64,000 nucleotides of DNA from positions 27,677-91,676 of the forward strand of contig JACCGJ010003058.1 of NCBI GenBank assembly GCA_013407085.1, in the 5' to 3' direction. A program made the position numbers and the translations under genes. Source of the stretch: Atriophallophorus winterbourni (lineage: Eukaryota; Platyhelminthes; Trematoda; Plagiorchiida; Microphallidae). Shown in pieces: positions 54,455 through 64,000 of the stretch. The notes below the pieces were generated by a model, which was not told the origin of the DNA, searched no databases, and was given only the letters and a program-made list of their open reading frames with translations. The stretch's first letter is position 1; every line of letters begins with the position of its first letter.

Positions 54455-55979
54455 CTGAAACATTTGGCGGTCAATTTAAACTTTTCGGCTGCGGTCGGCG
54501 TGTGCGACCTAATTCATTATATCAATAGTTCAATAGTATATTTATGGTAAAATAAGCACATAGCTTCAAATAACCACAGGATGTGTTCAGAGTGGATCGA
54601 AAAAATAGGATAAAGAAAAAAACGTCAGAATGTGGTTCAAGGGAATAAATTGTTCAGTATAATCAGTACGGGTACGAGGAGGCCTTATAGCGGGCCACAC
54701 TCGCTTTGGAGTTGCGTCTTCCCGAGTTCGCTAGGCGGTATCTTGAGAATAGGTTGGCTTCGGGTTTGTGTTAGACCTTTCATGGATGCTTGTGGCATTT
54801 GGTCGGGTAGGGCATCGACTCCAGACACGGGAAATAGTGAGTCTGAAAGAGTGGGAAACTTGGAGCGCACTATAATCGGTGTGAATACAGAAAAATCGTC
54901 ACGCAGAATAAACATAGCCTTTCACATGTGTGTCCAAGCGTTGTTTAAAGGTTGTTTCGAATGGTAGATGTTAAAACCACTACCCTTGCAGTCGTGAGGT
55001 CCAGGTTCCAGTCCCGATGGCGAACTTATTTTCTGTAAATAATTCGTCATCGGATTTAAGACACATTGTAGCGACCAAACCGTCACTGGGGAATAGTTTC
55101 TGTCACGGAAACTAGTTGCCTGCTACGAGCCACGAGAATCTTCTACCGGGAGTGACGAGCGTTTACGAATCGATCCCAAATCAGAACAATACGTCAATTA
55201 ACGCTGTACTATATTGACAAAGACGATTAAAAAGCAAAATATAACAAACCTCAACGGTAATCGAATACAGGTTTCAATGCAAACTCAACGCGTCCAATAA
55301 ACGGAAGTCAAACAGCTCAGTTGAGAGCACAAAAAATTACCGTTTTCCAATAACGGTAAACACGGGTAACGGACAAATCAAAATGTACGGAAGCCGAAGT
55401 GCAGTTAAACAAAGGAAAAATGTTCGGGAAAGAAAACGCTCACAGATTTAACATTTAGCTTAAATGTTATTTTCAATTTGAAGAACAAACAAAAAATATC
55501 ACTGGAAAATTATGACACAAAAAACTTGATAAGGAACACGGGTGTAGGGTGGGAACAAATGTCTCCAGTTCGTTTGATCTTGCTGGACCGAAAGAGGAAT
55601 TTTCAAGACATCGACGCGGATTCATACACCGCCCACCAAAATTCCTCAAAATCTGAAAAGCAAGTAGAGACACAAACACTGAACCTGCGGGGCTCTCCTC
55701 TACCTGGCTACCCGAACCGTGGACCTGCGCGACCAATGACAGCGACTCGACGATCAAATGTTTGGTGGTATCTCTGGAGTTGGCAGACCCGAAGACCCGC
55801 CTCCCACCTAAAACATTTGCCTTCAGTGTAATCAACGTTCGTCTTCGCATGCAACCGGCAGACTGAATGCTTGGTGGTATTTCTGGGGTCAGCAGATCCG
55901 AAAACCCGCCTCCCACATTAAGCACCAGCCACCGGGCCCGACACCCCAGGTACACCCTATTCCCCACCCTACCGCTACA
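54455..55979 (-). other. Non-coding region downstream of BEL/Pao pol, candidate LTR
   Basis: On the minus strand this follows the pol stop (TAG at 55982-55980) with TGTAGCGGTAGG, where a 3' LTR would begin. It holds a direct repeat of ~109-bp period (TTGGTGGTAT(C/T)TCTGG at 55762 and 55871, both followed by GACCCGCCTCCCAC-like blocks). No second LTR is available to confirm it. Frames within are not considered coding. GTATATTTATGGTAAAATAAGC and ACCACAGGATG near 54535-54585 resemble the LINE 3' tail at 27.98 kb. Confidence 0.35.
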
Positions 55980-56930
55980 CTACTCGGCACCCTCAAGCAA
56001 ACATAGCTTCCTAACGTCACGCTCTAAGATTCCTGCGGATGAGCGCACGGTGACTCTTCGAACTAATCCATCTCCACTATCGTTACATTCGAGCACCAAC
56101 CCTAGCGGCCACTTTTCCTTTGGGACTTAGTCACTCACTAGCAGTACGACATCGCCTTTCTTCAAGTTTCTCTCTGGCTTCAACCATTTTTGCCTTCTTT
56201 GCAAGGTTGGGAGATACTCCTTGATCCATCGATTCCAAAAGATCCCAGTGAGATAATTCACTTGCTTCCACTGACGCGTATACCGATCACGTAAACTAGC
56301 ATCAGAAGGGATCCCCATGTTGCTTCCTATGAACAGAAGATCGTTTGGAGTCAAAGGTCCATCGTCGCGTCTATCCAATGACGGTGGCACCAAATATCGA
56401 TCATTCAACGTACGTTCTGCTTCGCACATAAAAGTATGCAAACTTTCGTCCGTAAACGTTTGCGCATTTACTATGGCGTTTAAAATATTTCTGATTGAAC
56501 GCACCATACATTCCCAAAAGCCGCCTCTATGGCTAGAACTAGGGGGGTTAAAGTGCCATTGGATATGATGAACAGCCAGACGATTAGCGATCACGTGGTT
56601 ATCGAGCCTTTGAATGTGCTCTTTCAGCTCTCGAACGGCCCCTACAAAATTCGTGCCATTGTCGCTGTAAATCTCAACGGGTTTCCCTCGCCGGCTAACG
56701 AAACGCATCAGTGCCATGATGAACGAATCTGTAGTGAGCGAGTGTGCAACTTCAATATGAACCGCTCGAACACGTAGACAAGTGAAGACACAGCCATACC
56801 TTTTCTCAATCGAACGACCACGTTTGACTGGGAAAGGTCCAAAATAATCCAAACCAACCGATTCAAAGTGCCGGTTGCTCAACCGCATACCATCGAAGGA
56901 AATCTGAGCGCGTGATTGGCTTTTAGCCAC
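55980..56930 (-). pseudogene. BEL/Pao retrotransposon integrase and C-terminal domain
   Basis: The minus-strand frame 56930-56127 has SVGLDYFGPFPVKRGR, CLRVRAVHIEVAHSL, EIYSDNGTNFVGAVREL and SHRGGFWECMVRSIR: the catalytic D, D and E at frame residues 28, 90 and 140 (D-x61-D-x49-E) are all present. Then comes the BEL/Pao C-terminal block (PLTPNDLLF, RYTRQWKQVNYLTGIFWNRW, GDVVLLVSD). A single stop (TAA at 56127-56129) interrupts it, but the same frame continues VPKEKWPLGLV, GDGLVRRVTVRSSAG and KLCLLEGAE to a TAG at 55980. Gag, protease and RT are absent; the first ~15 residues are CR1-derived (see 56884-56967). Integrase inserts the element's cDNA into the genome; this copy is a fragment. Confidence 0.85.
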
Positions 56931-56967
56931 CTTCAGCCCTGAGCAACTTGAACTTAAACTACTTTGC
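56884..56967 (+). mobile_element. CR1 3'-end-only fragment, plus strand
   Basis: GCATACCATCGAAGGAAATC, GATTGGCTTTTAGCCACC, CCTGAGCAACTTGAACTTAA match in order the 3' end of copy C (52463-52535: GCATACCACCGAAAGAAATC, GTTGGCTTGTTAGCCAC, CCTGTGCAAACTGAAC). It overlaps the beginning of the integrase open frame on the other strand. Confidence 0.6.
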
Positions 56968-57170
56968 GCGGTACGTTCAACTTGGTTGTATTTTCCACGC
57001 TCTGCTAAAAATTATTACGCATTTTAGCTATTCTGTGAAATTACTGTAAAATAGACTAACTATTTTACTACCTTATAAAAAGCAAATTGTCTATTATATT
57101 TCATGCTGATTAATTACGCTTGTGATTAAATCAGTCTATTATCTTGCTGGTACATTATCGTTTCTTATAC
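56968..57170. other. Spacer before CR1 copy B
   Basis: AT-rich 200 bp; the exact 5' end of copy B could not be fixed. Confidence 0.3.
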
Positions 57171-57183
57171 TTCTCGTTGTAAG

Positions 57184-57636
57184 ATAAGTACAGTTAATGC
57201 TTGTCTCAACGGCAATTGCTGCAAAAAAGTGGTCAGGGGCATTGAGTGCACAGCGTGCAAGCGTTGGGCTCACCATAGCTGCTCTGGCATACATAAATCT
57301 CACTATGGGATTTATGCAAAGTACCGCTGGTTACATTGGTATTGCAGCTCCTGCCATAAGGCTGCCAGTGACGCTGCTTTTGTTATTGTAAAACCTCAAA
57401 ATAGCGAAATTTCGCCTAGCACGTCTAACGTCGTACCCACTCAAACCTATGCATTTGTTTTGAGCGCAAACATGAGCCCGGGGACAACTGCAGTCAAGGC
57501 GGAATTTGACAAAGTTAACCAGTTACACCATCCTCCCAAGGAGGCCAATGTACGGAGAACTTCGAAAAAACGTTCAAATAAAAAAAATCTAGATTACCTG
57601 CAGCCGAGGCGAAAGTCGAACAGGTTAGCCAGGTAA
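57184..57636 (+). pseudogene. CR1 ORF1, N-terminal part with PHD-like finger (copy B)
   Basis: The frame gives CLNGNCCKK, then IECTACKRWAHHSCSGI and WLHWYCSSCHKAA: a C4HC3 pattern (C..C ... C-x2-C-x3-H-x3-C ... W-x-C-x2-C) as in CR1 ORF1 zinc fingers. It then becomes basic (RRTSKKRSNKKN, PRRKSNRLAR) and stops at 57634-57636. A near repeat of EANVRRTSKKR appears after the frame change as VANVTGTSKKR, so this basic segment is duplicated. No convincing ATG was found at the 5' end. Confidence 0.7.
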
Positions 57637-57659
57637 CCCGTTCACCCAGGCAAGCTGCC

Positions 57660-58556
57660 ACTCCCAAGGTGGCCAATGTAACTGGCACCTCCAAGAAGCG
57701 AACTAAGGCCAGTAAGGTTAGTACACGAAAACGGCAACATTCAATTGATGCCGGTTCGCTTATTCTGGAGCAAATTATTCAGGAATTAAATGGTTTGCGT
57801 CAGCAAATTGAATCACTGCACAGCAATTCCTCTGCTCCGAAATCTAGAACTAGAAATGTTCTAGTTTTTAACCGAGCGGAACCATTTATTAAGGAATCTA
57901 AGTCTCGCAGAGATCTCGATCGTAGGTGTATAAACGATCTTCTCCGAATGGTGGATATGAAGCCTTCTACTTCCACAGTGCGAATCCACCGAGTAGGAAG
58001 ATGGAGGATGGGTAACTGCCCTCGACCAATCCTGGTTGAATTTAATTATCAGGCGGATCGGGATGCATTCCTGGCTAGGGCTGAGTATATCGCAAACTCA
58101 ACGCTAGATAAACTTCAGGTGAAGCCCGACAACCCTCCGTCCCGGATTCGGCAAAATGATTCTGATTCCAATAGGAGAAACTTAGCAATGAGAACATCGT
58201 ACATTCTTAACCCGGATGCAGCGCAAAACGCTATTCAGCCACAGACGGGCATACCGAACAGCACTTTGCCACTAGTCTTGTTGTCCGGCCCAGATGACGT
58301 TGATTGTCTTAGCGCAATTGACGATGGCACCCGAGACGATGAATCCAGTAGTTGCTTCTCTTTTATGGATGCTGTCTCAATTGTCAGGCAACGGTCCGTT
58401 ACGTTAACGCAAGAGGCTGCCGAAACTGATGCTCCTGCTCTAAGTAGCACACCAAAAACGTGCAGCTTCCTCGGGTGCTTCGACCGAGGGCCAAACAGGA
58501 CTAGTTTCAGAAGCACGAATAACCAGTGCACAAGTATTGTATGCAAATGTATGTAG
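57660..58556 (+). pseudogene. CR1 ORF1, C-terminal part (copy B)
   Basis: Continues in another frame: a predicted coiled segment (LILEQIIQELNGLRQQIESL), then NVLVFNRAEPFIKESKSRRD, MKPSTSTVRIHRVGRWR, CPRPILVEFNYQADRDAFLA, an RRM/esterase-like ORF1 core seen in CR1 LINEs, followed by a Ser/Thr-rich tail. It ends 20 bases into ORF2, so the two ORFs overlap. ORF1 proteins bind RNA and chaperone nucleic acids. Confidence 0.7.
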
Positions 58557-59715
58557 CATCAGGAATAAGTGGGCTGAACTTTTTCTCTGCGTGGCTCAGT
58601 TACATCCAAGGGTTATTGCGCTTTCTGAGACCTGGCTGTCTGCGATTGATGAGGTGCCGGTAAACATCAGTGAACAGTATCTCGTCATAAGATGCGATAG
58701 GCCGGGCGATAGGAGAGGCGGTGGCGTTGCACTGCTCTTGGAGTATGGTTTGCACAACATGGGTACAGGGATATCTCTCGTCCAAGTTGTTACGAGTATC
58801 CTGACTTGCTACAAGTCATCGCTCGCAATTGCTTGTGTCTACGTCACTCCCAGTGCATCCATACAGGAGTTTACACAGCTTATTGAGACACTCGACGGTT
58901 TGTTTCACTCAGCTCACAGTGTACTTATCTTGGGTGATTTCAACCTCCCAGACATAGATTGGCCTGTCCCCACTGGTCTAGTCACCCAGCAATCTGACAC
59001 CTTTCTCGAATGGCTCCATAATCATGCGCTGCACCAGCATGTCAATGATCCTACAAGGTTTCGCCATGGATGCACTCCATCCACTCTTGACTTGGTATTG
59101 TCGTCCCAGCTAGAAGCCATTAGTCATTTAAAGTACCTACCGCCGCTCGGCAAAAGTGATCACGTAATGATAAGCTTCGAAGCGATATTGCGTTTTCGAA
59201 AACCTTTCTCTCGTCCTAGACGCAATTTTAGGCGTGTAGACTGGGGTTTACTCTTGCAGTCTTCAAAATCTTCCCTTCAGTTATCTAGCGATTCAAATGT
59301 AAATGAAAACTGGGATAGAATTTCTAAGTATCTAAACGAGTTACAAGACAAGCACGCTCCGCTGCAGTGTGTGAGAAGGCATCGAAGGCCACCCTGGTGG
59401 TCTCCTCGAGTCCGTAGGTCTACCCGTAAACGGGATCGTCTATGGCGGCAATATAAGCTATCCCTTACTTCTGGTTCTTGGGCCCGCTACAAAACCGCTC
59501 GGAATGCCTGTGTTAAATTACAACGTGTGCTCAAACAGGATTTTGAGTTATCTCTAGCTAGGGATGCTAAATCCAACCCGAAAAGGTTTTATAGCTACGC
59601 ACAGTCAAAAGGAAAAACTAGGGAAAACATAGGGGATTTGAAACTGGAGGACGGAAAAGTTGCCGATACCGACTGCCTTCTCAGGGTTTTTCAGTACTGT
59701 TCAACGACGGGATAA
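58537..59715 (+). pseudogene. CR1 ORF2 endonuclease region (copy B)
   Basis: Apurinic/apyrimidinic-like endonuclease: ANVCSIRNKWAEL, VIALSETWLSA (catalytic E), LGDFNLPDIDW (GDFN), STLDLVLSS, PPLGKSDHVMISFE (SDH). Then the linker to RT (PRRNFRRVDW, PPWWSPRVRRSTRKRDRLWR). A 14-bp deletion relative to copy C (lost AAGCTGTCTAAGGC after GCCGATACC, about 59668) shifts the frame before RT. Confidence 0.9.
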
Positions 59716-60580
59716 TTCTTCAAACGCACCGTCAGGTCTGCTTAACCTGACACCTGGTGTCTATGTATTAGATGAGTTGTCCTTCAATGAGGCTGAGGTG
59801 TTTGACGCACTTATCCATGTTCAGGTCAACAAATCTGAGGGACCGGACGGCATCTACTTAACTATGCTTAAAAATCTTGCCTCAGTGCTTGCCGAACCGT
59901 TTTGCCAGCTCTTTAATTCATGCCTGCAACTAGGAGTTGTTCCCAGTAAGTGGAGGGAAGCTATAGTCGTGCCAATACACAAGGGTGGTTGCAGGTCAAC
60001 TGTTGGTAACTATAGAACGATCAGCCTGACCAGCACCGTCTCGAAAGTAATGGAAAGACTGCTGCGTGATAAAATCTGTCAGCATCTTTGTCGGCATTCT
60101 CTGTTGAGTGTAACTCAGCATGGATTTCTTAAGAGTAGATCCTGTCTGACTAACTTCCTTAGCTTTCTCAATACTGCCACTAAAAGGATGGATGAAGGGA
60201 AGCCTGTCGAAGCCCTCTACCTAGACTTCAGCAAGGCTTTCGATTCCGTAAATCACCGCCTTTTAGAGATTGAGCTTGCAGTCAAAGGCATACGGGGTAG
60301 TCTACTTGCTTGCATAAAGGCCTTTCTTATAGGTAGGACATTCCGAGTGAGAGTAGGATCTACGCTGTCGAATCAAACCGACGTGATCAGTGGTGTACCC
60401 CAAGGTTCGGTACTTGGTCCTCTTCTATTCCTGATTTTCATCGATGACTTGTCCTCTGAATTGAAGTGCCCATGCTTCATTTTCGCGGATGATGTGAAAT
60501 TCATCGGATCAACGGATGAAGATACCTTGATGCACGACCTTGAGCGGGTCATAAACTGGTCATACCAGTGGGATCTCTAA
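59668..60580 (+). pseudogene. CR1 ORF2 reverse transcriptase (copy B)
   Basis: After the frameshift: DELSFNEAEVFDALIHVQV, NKSEGPDGIYLTML, VVPIHKGGCRSTVGNYRTIS, LYLDFSKAFDSVNHRLLE (motif A, catalytic D), SGVPQGSVLGPLLFLIFIDD (motif B), CFIFADDVKFIGSTDEDTL (motif C, FADD intact), then INWSYQWDL and a TAA. The catalytic core is complete. The TAA is also present in copy A but not in copy C. Confidence 0.9.
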
Positions 60581-60616
60581 CTGAACATAAATAAGAGCCA
60601 ACTCTTGTCAACACTG

Positions 60617-61288
60617 GTTGATAAGATTTCGGTCTAGGTGGCGGGGAATTCCCTCAGTGTTAACGCCACACAGTGTGTTAAGGATTTGGGTGTACTGGTT
60701 AGGGCTGACTTCAAATGGGAGGACCAATGTGCCGCTGCGGCTCAGCGTGCACGCAAGGTACTTTTTCGGCTGAAATCAGTGCTATCGAGCAGAAGACCCG
60801 ATGTATTCCTGCCACTGTACAAGGCATTAGTTCGGCCGCATCTTGAATACTGTGTTCAGGCGTGGTGTCCTCACTACAAAAAGGACATCCTTCGACTTGA
60901 AAGCGTACAGCGCCTCGCAACTCGCATGATTGAAGGTCAGCGAGGGAAACCGTACGCTGTGCGCCTAATGTCTCTCGATCTTTTCTCCCTTAGGCGCCGT
61001 CGTTTAAGAGGTGACTTAATAGAAACCTTCAAGATCTTGAAGGGTTTGAGTGGCGTGCAAATGAACGACTTCTTTACCTTAAGTCCCGAGCTGGGCACCC
61101 GGGGCCACTCACTTAAAATTGCTAAGAAACGATGTCGGCTAGACTCCAGGAAACACTTTTTCAGCCTTAGTGTTGTTAACTTCTGGAACATTCTTCCAGA
61201 AGAACTTATATCCTGCAGTACCGTGTCTAGTTTTAAGCAGGGGTTGGACCGCAACTGGGGTAAGTTGTTTCCTGAATACTCTCCTTAA
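60617..61288 (+). pseudogene. CR1 ORF2 C-terminal domain (copy B)
   Basis: VAGNSLSVNATQCVKDLGVL, VLFRLKSVLSSRRPDVFLPL, YKALVRPHLEYCVQAWCPHY, LRRRRLRGDLIETFKILKGL, VVNFWNILPEELISCSTVSS, ending PEYSP-stop at 61286-61288. Separated from RT by two in-frame stops (near 60578 and 60613). Confidence 0.9.
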
Positions 61289-61650
61289 TTGCTATACAAG
61301 CTTAGGTTTTTCATCTTTTAGCTTTATCCCGTAAATAAAGTGAGGGCTAGAGTTCTCTGTGTTTTTTTATTTTTATTATACACAATGCTACTTCAGCTGA
61401 CCTCTTACCGTGCTGGTGAAGAGAAACTGCTTTTTCTTTTTCCAGCATCGGCTATAACGCGGTGCTTCCTAAGTTCAACCCGGATAATCTCTTGGCTTCG
61501 CGATCGGCGAAGATTTCAAATAGACAAAAAGAATATACGTTTTGGCAGTGGTGGGTGCTTCTCTGCAGCTTTCCACCGAAAGAAATTCTGGGCGCTCGAT
61601 TGGCTTGTTAGCCACATACTGTCCTGTGCAAACTGAACTGAACTGTACCG
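61289..61650 (+). other. CR1 3' UTR and AACTG-repeat tail (copy B)
   Basis: GTAAATAAAGTGAGGGCTAG, CAGCTGACCTCTTACCGTGC, GGCGAAGATTTCAAATAGAC, GGCGCTCGATTGGCTTGTTA, then AACTGAACTGAACTG. Copies of its last 80-120 bp occur alone at 54331 and 56884. Confidence 0.8.
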
Positions 61651-61715
61651 TTAGTTTGCCCGCGTCCCCTTCAGGAAAGAAAAAGAAAAATCGGGTTGAA
61701 GTCGATCGTGTTTAG

Positions 61716-62360
61716 TTGATTAATTCCAACCAAATTGAAGCACCATCGTGGGTCGACATAATTGCCAAGGAATCTCACAAGGAACGCAATTGCCCAGTGA
61801 ACTGCAATGTTCCAATGCCCGTCGCCACGACATGTACAAGCATACGGAGTGATAATCAAAGGAAGTCTGCTGCTCCGTCCCTCACAGTGCGTGATAATAA
61901 GAACTATGCACCCCGATCCCATTGTCTATTAGTTTTCAGAGTGCCAGAATCCAGCAAAGAGTCTCCATCTGATCGGCATGCGGATGATCTGCAGCAACTT
62001 CAGGTGATTCCCGACAAAGTTCTTCATAATAACGACCAGGGTGTGACGATTAAAGCTATAATACGCCTCGGTAAAAGAAAACCAGATATCGATAGACCAC
62101 TGAAAATTGTCTTTTCAGGATCTGTAGACCCCGCTAGATTACTTTCAAACTCCCACAAATTGAGTGGCACTGCGTTTGTTCTTAAACCTGACCTGTCATT
62201 AGAAGATAGAACTAAATTACGAACATCAGTTGAAGAACTCAAGCTCAGGCTACAAAATGGTGAAAGCAACCTGACGATCAGAAATTTTCGAGTGGTCAGC
62301 CGTCAGAGGATGATTCAGCAGCCAGTACAGCTCAAACCACAAAGCCGGTTGCAATGCTGA
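61716..62360 (+). pseudogene. CR1-type ORF1 (copy D)
   Basis: 214 codons: SWVDIIAKESHKERNCPVNC, then SHCLLVFRVPESSKESPSDR, ADDLQQLQVIP, VTIKAIIRLGKRKPDIDRPL, KIVFSGSVDPARLL, LKPDLSLEDRTKLRTSVEEL. This is the RRM-like core of CR1 ORF1 (..L.F.VPES ... D ... I....RLG......RPL.I.F). Zinc finger not visible, so the N terminus may be missing. Confidence 0.7.
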
Positions 62361-63620
62361 CAAACGCCCGAAGCATCTTGAACAAGTAAGACGAGTTTGA
62401 GACCCTTATACTCTGACATTCTCCTGTACTCTTTGCGGTAAGTGAAACGTGGTCATCCAGTAACATTGAAGATCGGGAAGTTTTCATGCCCAATTACTCC
62501 ATCCGGCGATGCGATCGTTTAACTGACAGACACGGTGGTGTCCTCATTTACATTTCTAATGAGTGGATGATATCGGAAACCGTACATCATCGAGGTACCG
62601 ATAATTTATGGGAGATGTTGATCTGCAGAATCAAAAACTTTGAATCCACGCGCTTACTGTTCTTGTCTTTTATCGTAGTCCAAGATGTGTGGATGGTGCT
62701 TGGATGAATCTGATTCGAAAATACACTTCAAAACCGAGAATATTCATCATGGGCGACTTTAATTTGCCTGACATCGACTGGTCAATGTTATGCTGTAAGC
62801 CAGGGGCCTCCAGGCTCTCGTTATCGTTTCTCGACTTTGTAGTACAAGAAAAATTAATTCAGCATGTTTCCGATGCGACCCGTTATGGTATTTCATCATC
62901 CTCGTGCCTGGACCTGATTTTCACACGGCACGAGCACTGCATATCTAACATCGAACATCTGCAGCCTCTCGATTCCAGTGACCACGCGGTAATCCTAGCA
63001 TACACATGTCTTCCCAAACAAAAAACGTTCAGGAATCAGCGCATCCCTAACCCGTGGAAGACTGACTTCAATGCTCTTATAACCGCCGCTAACCAGCAGT
63101 CGTGGGATGTAGAGAATTTGAATCTTCACATAGCCTGCAGAAAATTCTACGACAACCTACGGGAATTGTATGCAGCTCATGTTCCGATGAAGAAACACCC
63201 TAGCAGCTATCGTGGTCCTCCATGGTTCGATAAATGTCTACAACGAATGATGCGTCATAGAAAGAGGTTGTGGTGTATCTTCAAATTGGAACGCACTGCG
63301 GTTAATTATGAAGCCTACAGATCAATTCGTATTGCTGTAACGAAAGTTAAAAGAGACAAGCGTCGAACCTTTGAGAGATCATTAATCGAAAATTCTTCGT
63401 CTCAACCCAAAAGACTGTACGCTTATGTAAACAAACGTTTGAGAAGGAAAGACGACATTTCATTCTTATCGGACGACAAAGGCCACATCCTCACAACAGA
63501 ATCATCAAGAGCCGAAACTATGGCAGAATTCTTCGCATCATGCTTCTCTGCAGAGCAGCCCGACCTCCCGCATATCAACGCAGCCGTCAATGCTATGCTT
63601 GACACTGTCACATTTAATTC
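62353..63620 (+). pseudogene. CR1-type ORF2 endonuclease (copy D)
   Basis: Starts MLTNARSILNK (frame 62356), then LFAVSETWSSSN, YSIRRCDRLTDRHGGVLIYI, a frameshift near 62690, RIFIMGDFNLPDIDW (GDFN), SSSCLDLIFTRHEH, LDSSDHAVILAYTC (SDH), PPWFDKCLQRMMRHRKRLW and KGHILTTESSRAETMAEFFA. Catalytic residues of the endonuclease are in place; a frameshift at about 63600 precedes RT. Confidence 0.85.
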
Positions 63621-64000
63621 CGATCAGAGAACTCGATCCAACCAAGTCTCCTGGATGGGATGGAATCCACCCAGTTATACTGAAACACCTGGCTCCATTA
63701 ATTGCTCGGCCCCTGGCTTGTGTCTACCAAAAGTCATTTTCGGAGGGCGAACTACCTATCGAATGGAAATATGGTGTCGTTAAGCCGTTTCATAAACAGG
63801 GTGACAAGCACAAGCCTAGTAACTACAGACCAATATGCCTTCTGTTCTGTTGAAGATCATGGAGAAGCTGGTGAAACGCTGCATTGAAAATTATATTTAC
63901 CATATTTACTTTCTCCTACACAGCATGGATTTATCAAGGGTAGGTCTTGCTTAACCAACCTCTTAATCACAAGAGAGGCTTGGGCTGATGCAAATGACAA
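63590..64000 (+). pseudogene. CR1-type RT start (copy D), truncated by the window
   Basis: LDPTKSPGWDGIHPVILKHL, ACVYQKSFSEGELPIEWKYG, VVKPFHKQGDKHKPSNYRPI, then after a frameshift near 63845 LLKIMEKLVKRCIE and QHGFIKGRSCLTNLLITREA. These are the first RT blocks (0 to 2a) of CR1; motif A and beyond lie outside the window. Confidence 0.85.

Larger units (their letters stand above)
57175..61650 (+). mobile_element. CR1-like LINE, copy B: nearly full length (~4.5 kb)
   Basis: Holds, in order, ORF1 (PHD-like zinc finger, then RRM-like region), ORF2 (apurinic endonuclease, RT, C-terminal domain), and a ~360-bp 3' UTR ending in AACTGAACTGAACTG at about 61634-61648. Defects: a frame change in ORF1 near 57640, a 14-bp deletion in ORF2 near 59668, and stops at 60578 and 60614 or nearby. 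It is the best reference for the family in this window and shows it is CR1-type: two ORFs and a short-repeat tail rather than poly(A). Confidence 0.85.
61700..64000 (+). mobile_element. Second CR1-type LINE family, copy D, cut by the window edge
   Basis: ORF1 (61716-62360), then ORF2 endonuclease (from about 62353) and the start of RT up to the last base. Sequence clearly differs from copies A-C, though domain order is the same. Several frameshifts (about 62400, 62690, 63600, 63845). Confidence 0.85.

Noticed and set aside
54945..55020. Possible tRNA-derived sequence (GGTTCCAGTCC resembling a B box)
   Set aside because: The B-box match has a mismatch at an important position, no A box lies at the right distance, and no cloverleaf could be drawn.
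55473..55967. 164-codon minus-strand ORF beside the BEL/Pao pol
   Set aside because: It lies beyond the pol stop in what is probably the LTR, overlaps a 109-bp direct repeat, and has no domain-like pattern.
1..64000. CRISPR array, operons, ribosome binding sites, prokaryotic mobile elements
   Set aside because: Spliced genes, LINEs, PLEs and BEL/Pao show nuclear animal DNA; no regularly spaced short repeats were found.

Overview
This is eukaryotic, AT-rich, intron-containing DNA that is mostly a graveyard of retrotransposons. The mix of Penelope-like elements (PLEs) whose flanks carry hammerhead-ribozyme-like motifs, CR1-like and RTE-like LINEs and a BEL/Pao element, around a muscleblind gene and a lysosomal-type GH27 glycosidase gene with long introns, suggests a flatworm, most probably a digenean trematode. 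That assignment is inference; no species marker is visible.

Host genes. Two spliced genes can be modelled. (1) A muscleblind-like CCCH zinc-finger RNA-binding protein on the minus strand, three coding exons (13254-12985, 11728-11180, 10012-9737), all junctions phase 0, about 364 aa. (2) A glycoside hydrolase family 27 (alpha-galactosidase / alpha-N-acetylgalactosaminidase) homologue on the plus strand, three exons (33991-34302, 36334-36981, 37290-37547), all junctions phase 0, about 405 aa with a signal peptide. Its fold is recognisable end to end, but the catalytic nucleophile and most other active-site residues are replaced, so it looks like a secreted or lysosomal pseudoenzyme. Two unassigned ORFs (5017-5388 plus, 24359-24673 minus) may be exons of unknown genes.

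Mobile DNA. 0-3 kb: a decayed PLE (RT plus GIY-YIG endonuclease), a LINE 3' end and an inverted repeat with a hammerhead-like motif. 8-9, 15.9-17, 30.5-30.8, 34.8-36 kb: 3' fragments of one LINE family ending in a C-terminal zinc-finger-like motif and a CAA-rich tail. 13.3-14.1, 19.5-20.2, 28-29.6, 37.7-40 kb: decayed LINEs, mostly sharing a 3' UTR. 20.66-21.01 and 44.23-44.59 kb: two copies of one ~355-bp RTE-derived element, each with its own 13-14-bp target-site duplication. 21.9-22.8, 33.0-33.7 and 44.8-45.4 kb: short PLE pieces bracketed by inverted hammerhead-like motifs. 41.4-44.2 kb: a PLE split by another LINE. 49.3-64 kb: a dense pile of CR1-like copies in both orientations around a BEL/Pao integrase, including one nearly complete copy (about 57.2-61.65 kb) and a second CR1-type family running off the right edge.

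No tRNA, rRNA, CRISPR or prokaryotic operon structure was seen. Long unannotated stretches are intergenic or intronic DNA in which I recognise nothing. Many LINE ORFs are given as open frames; their first codons are not claimed as true starts.
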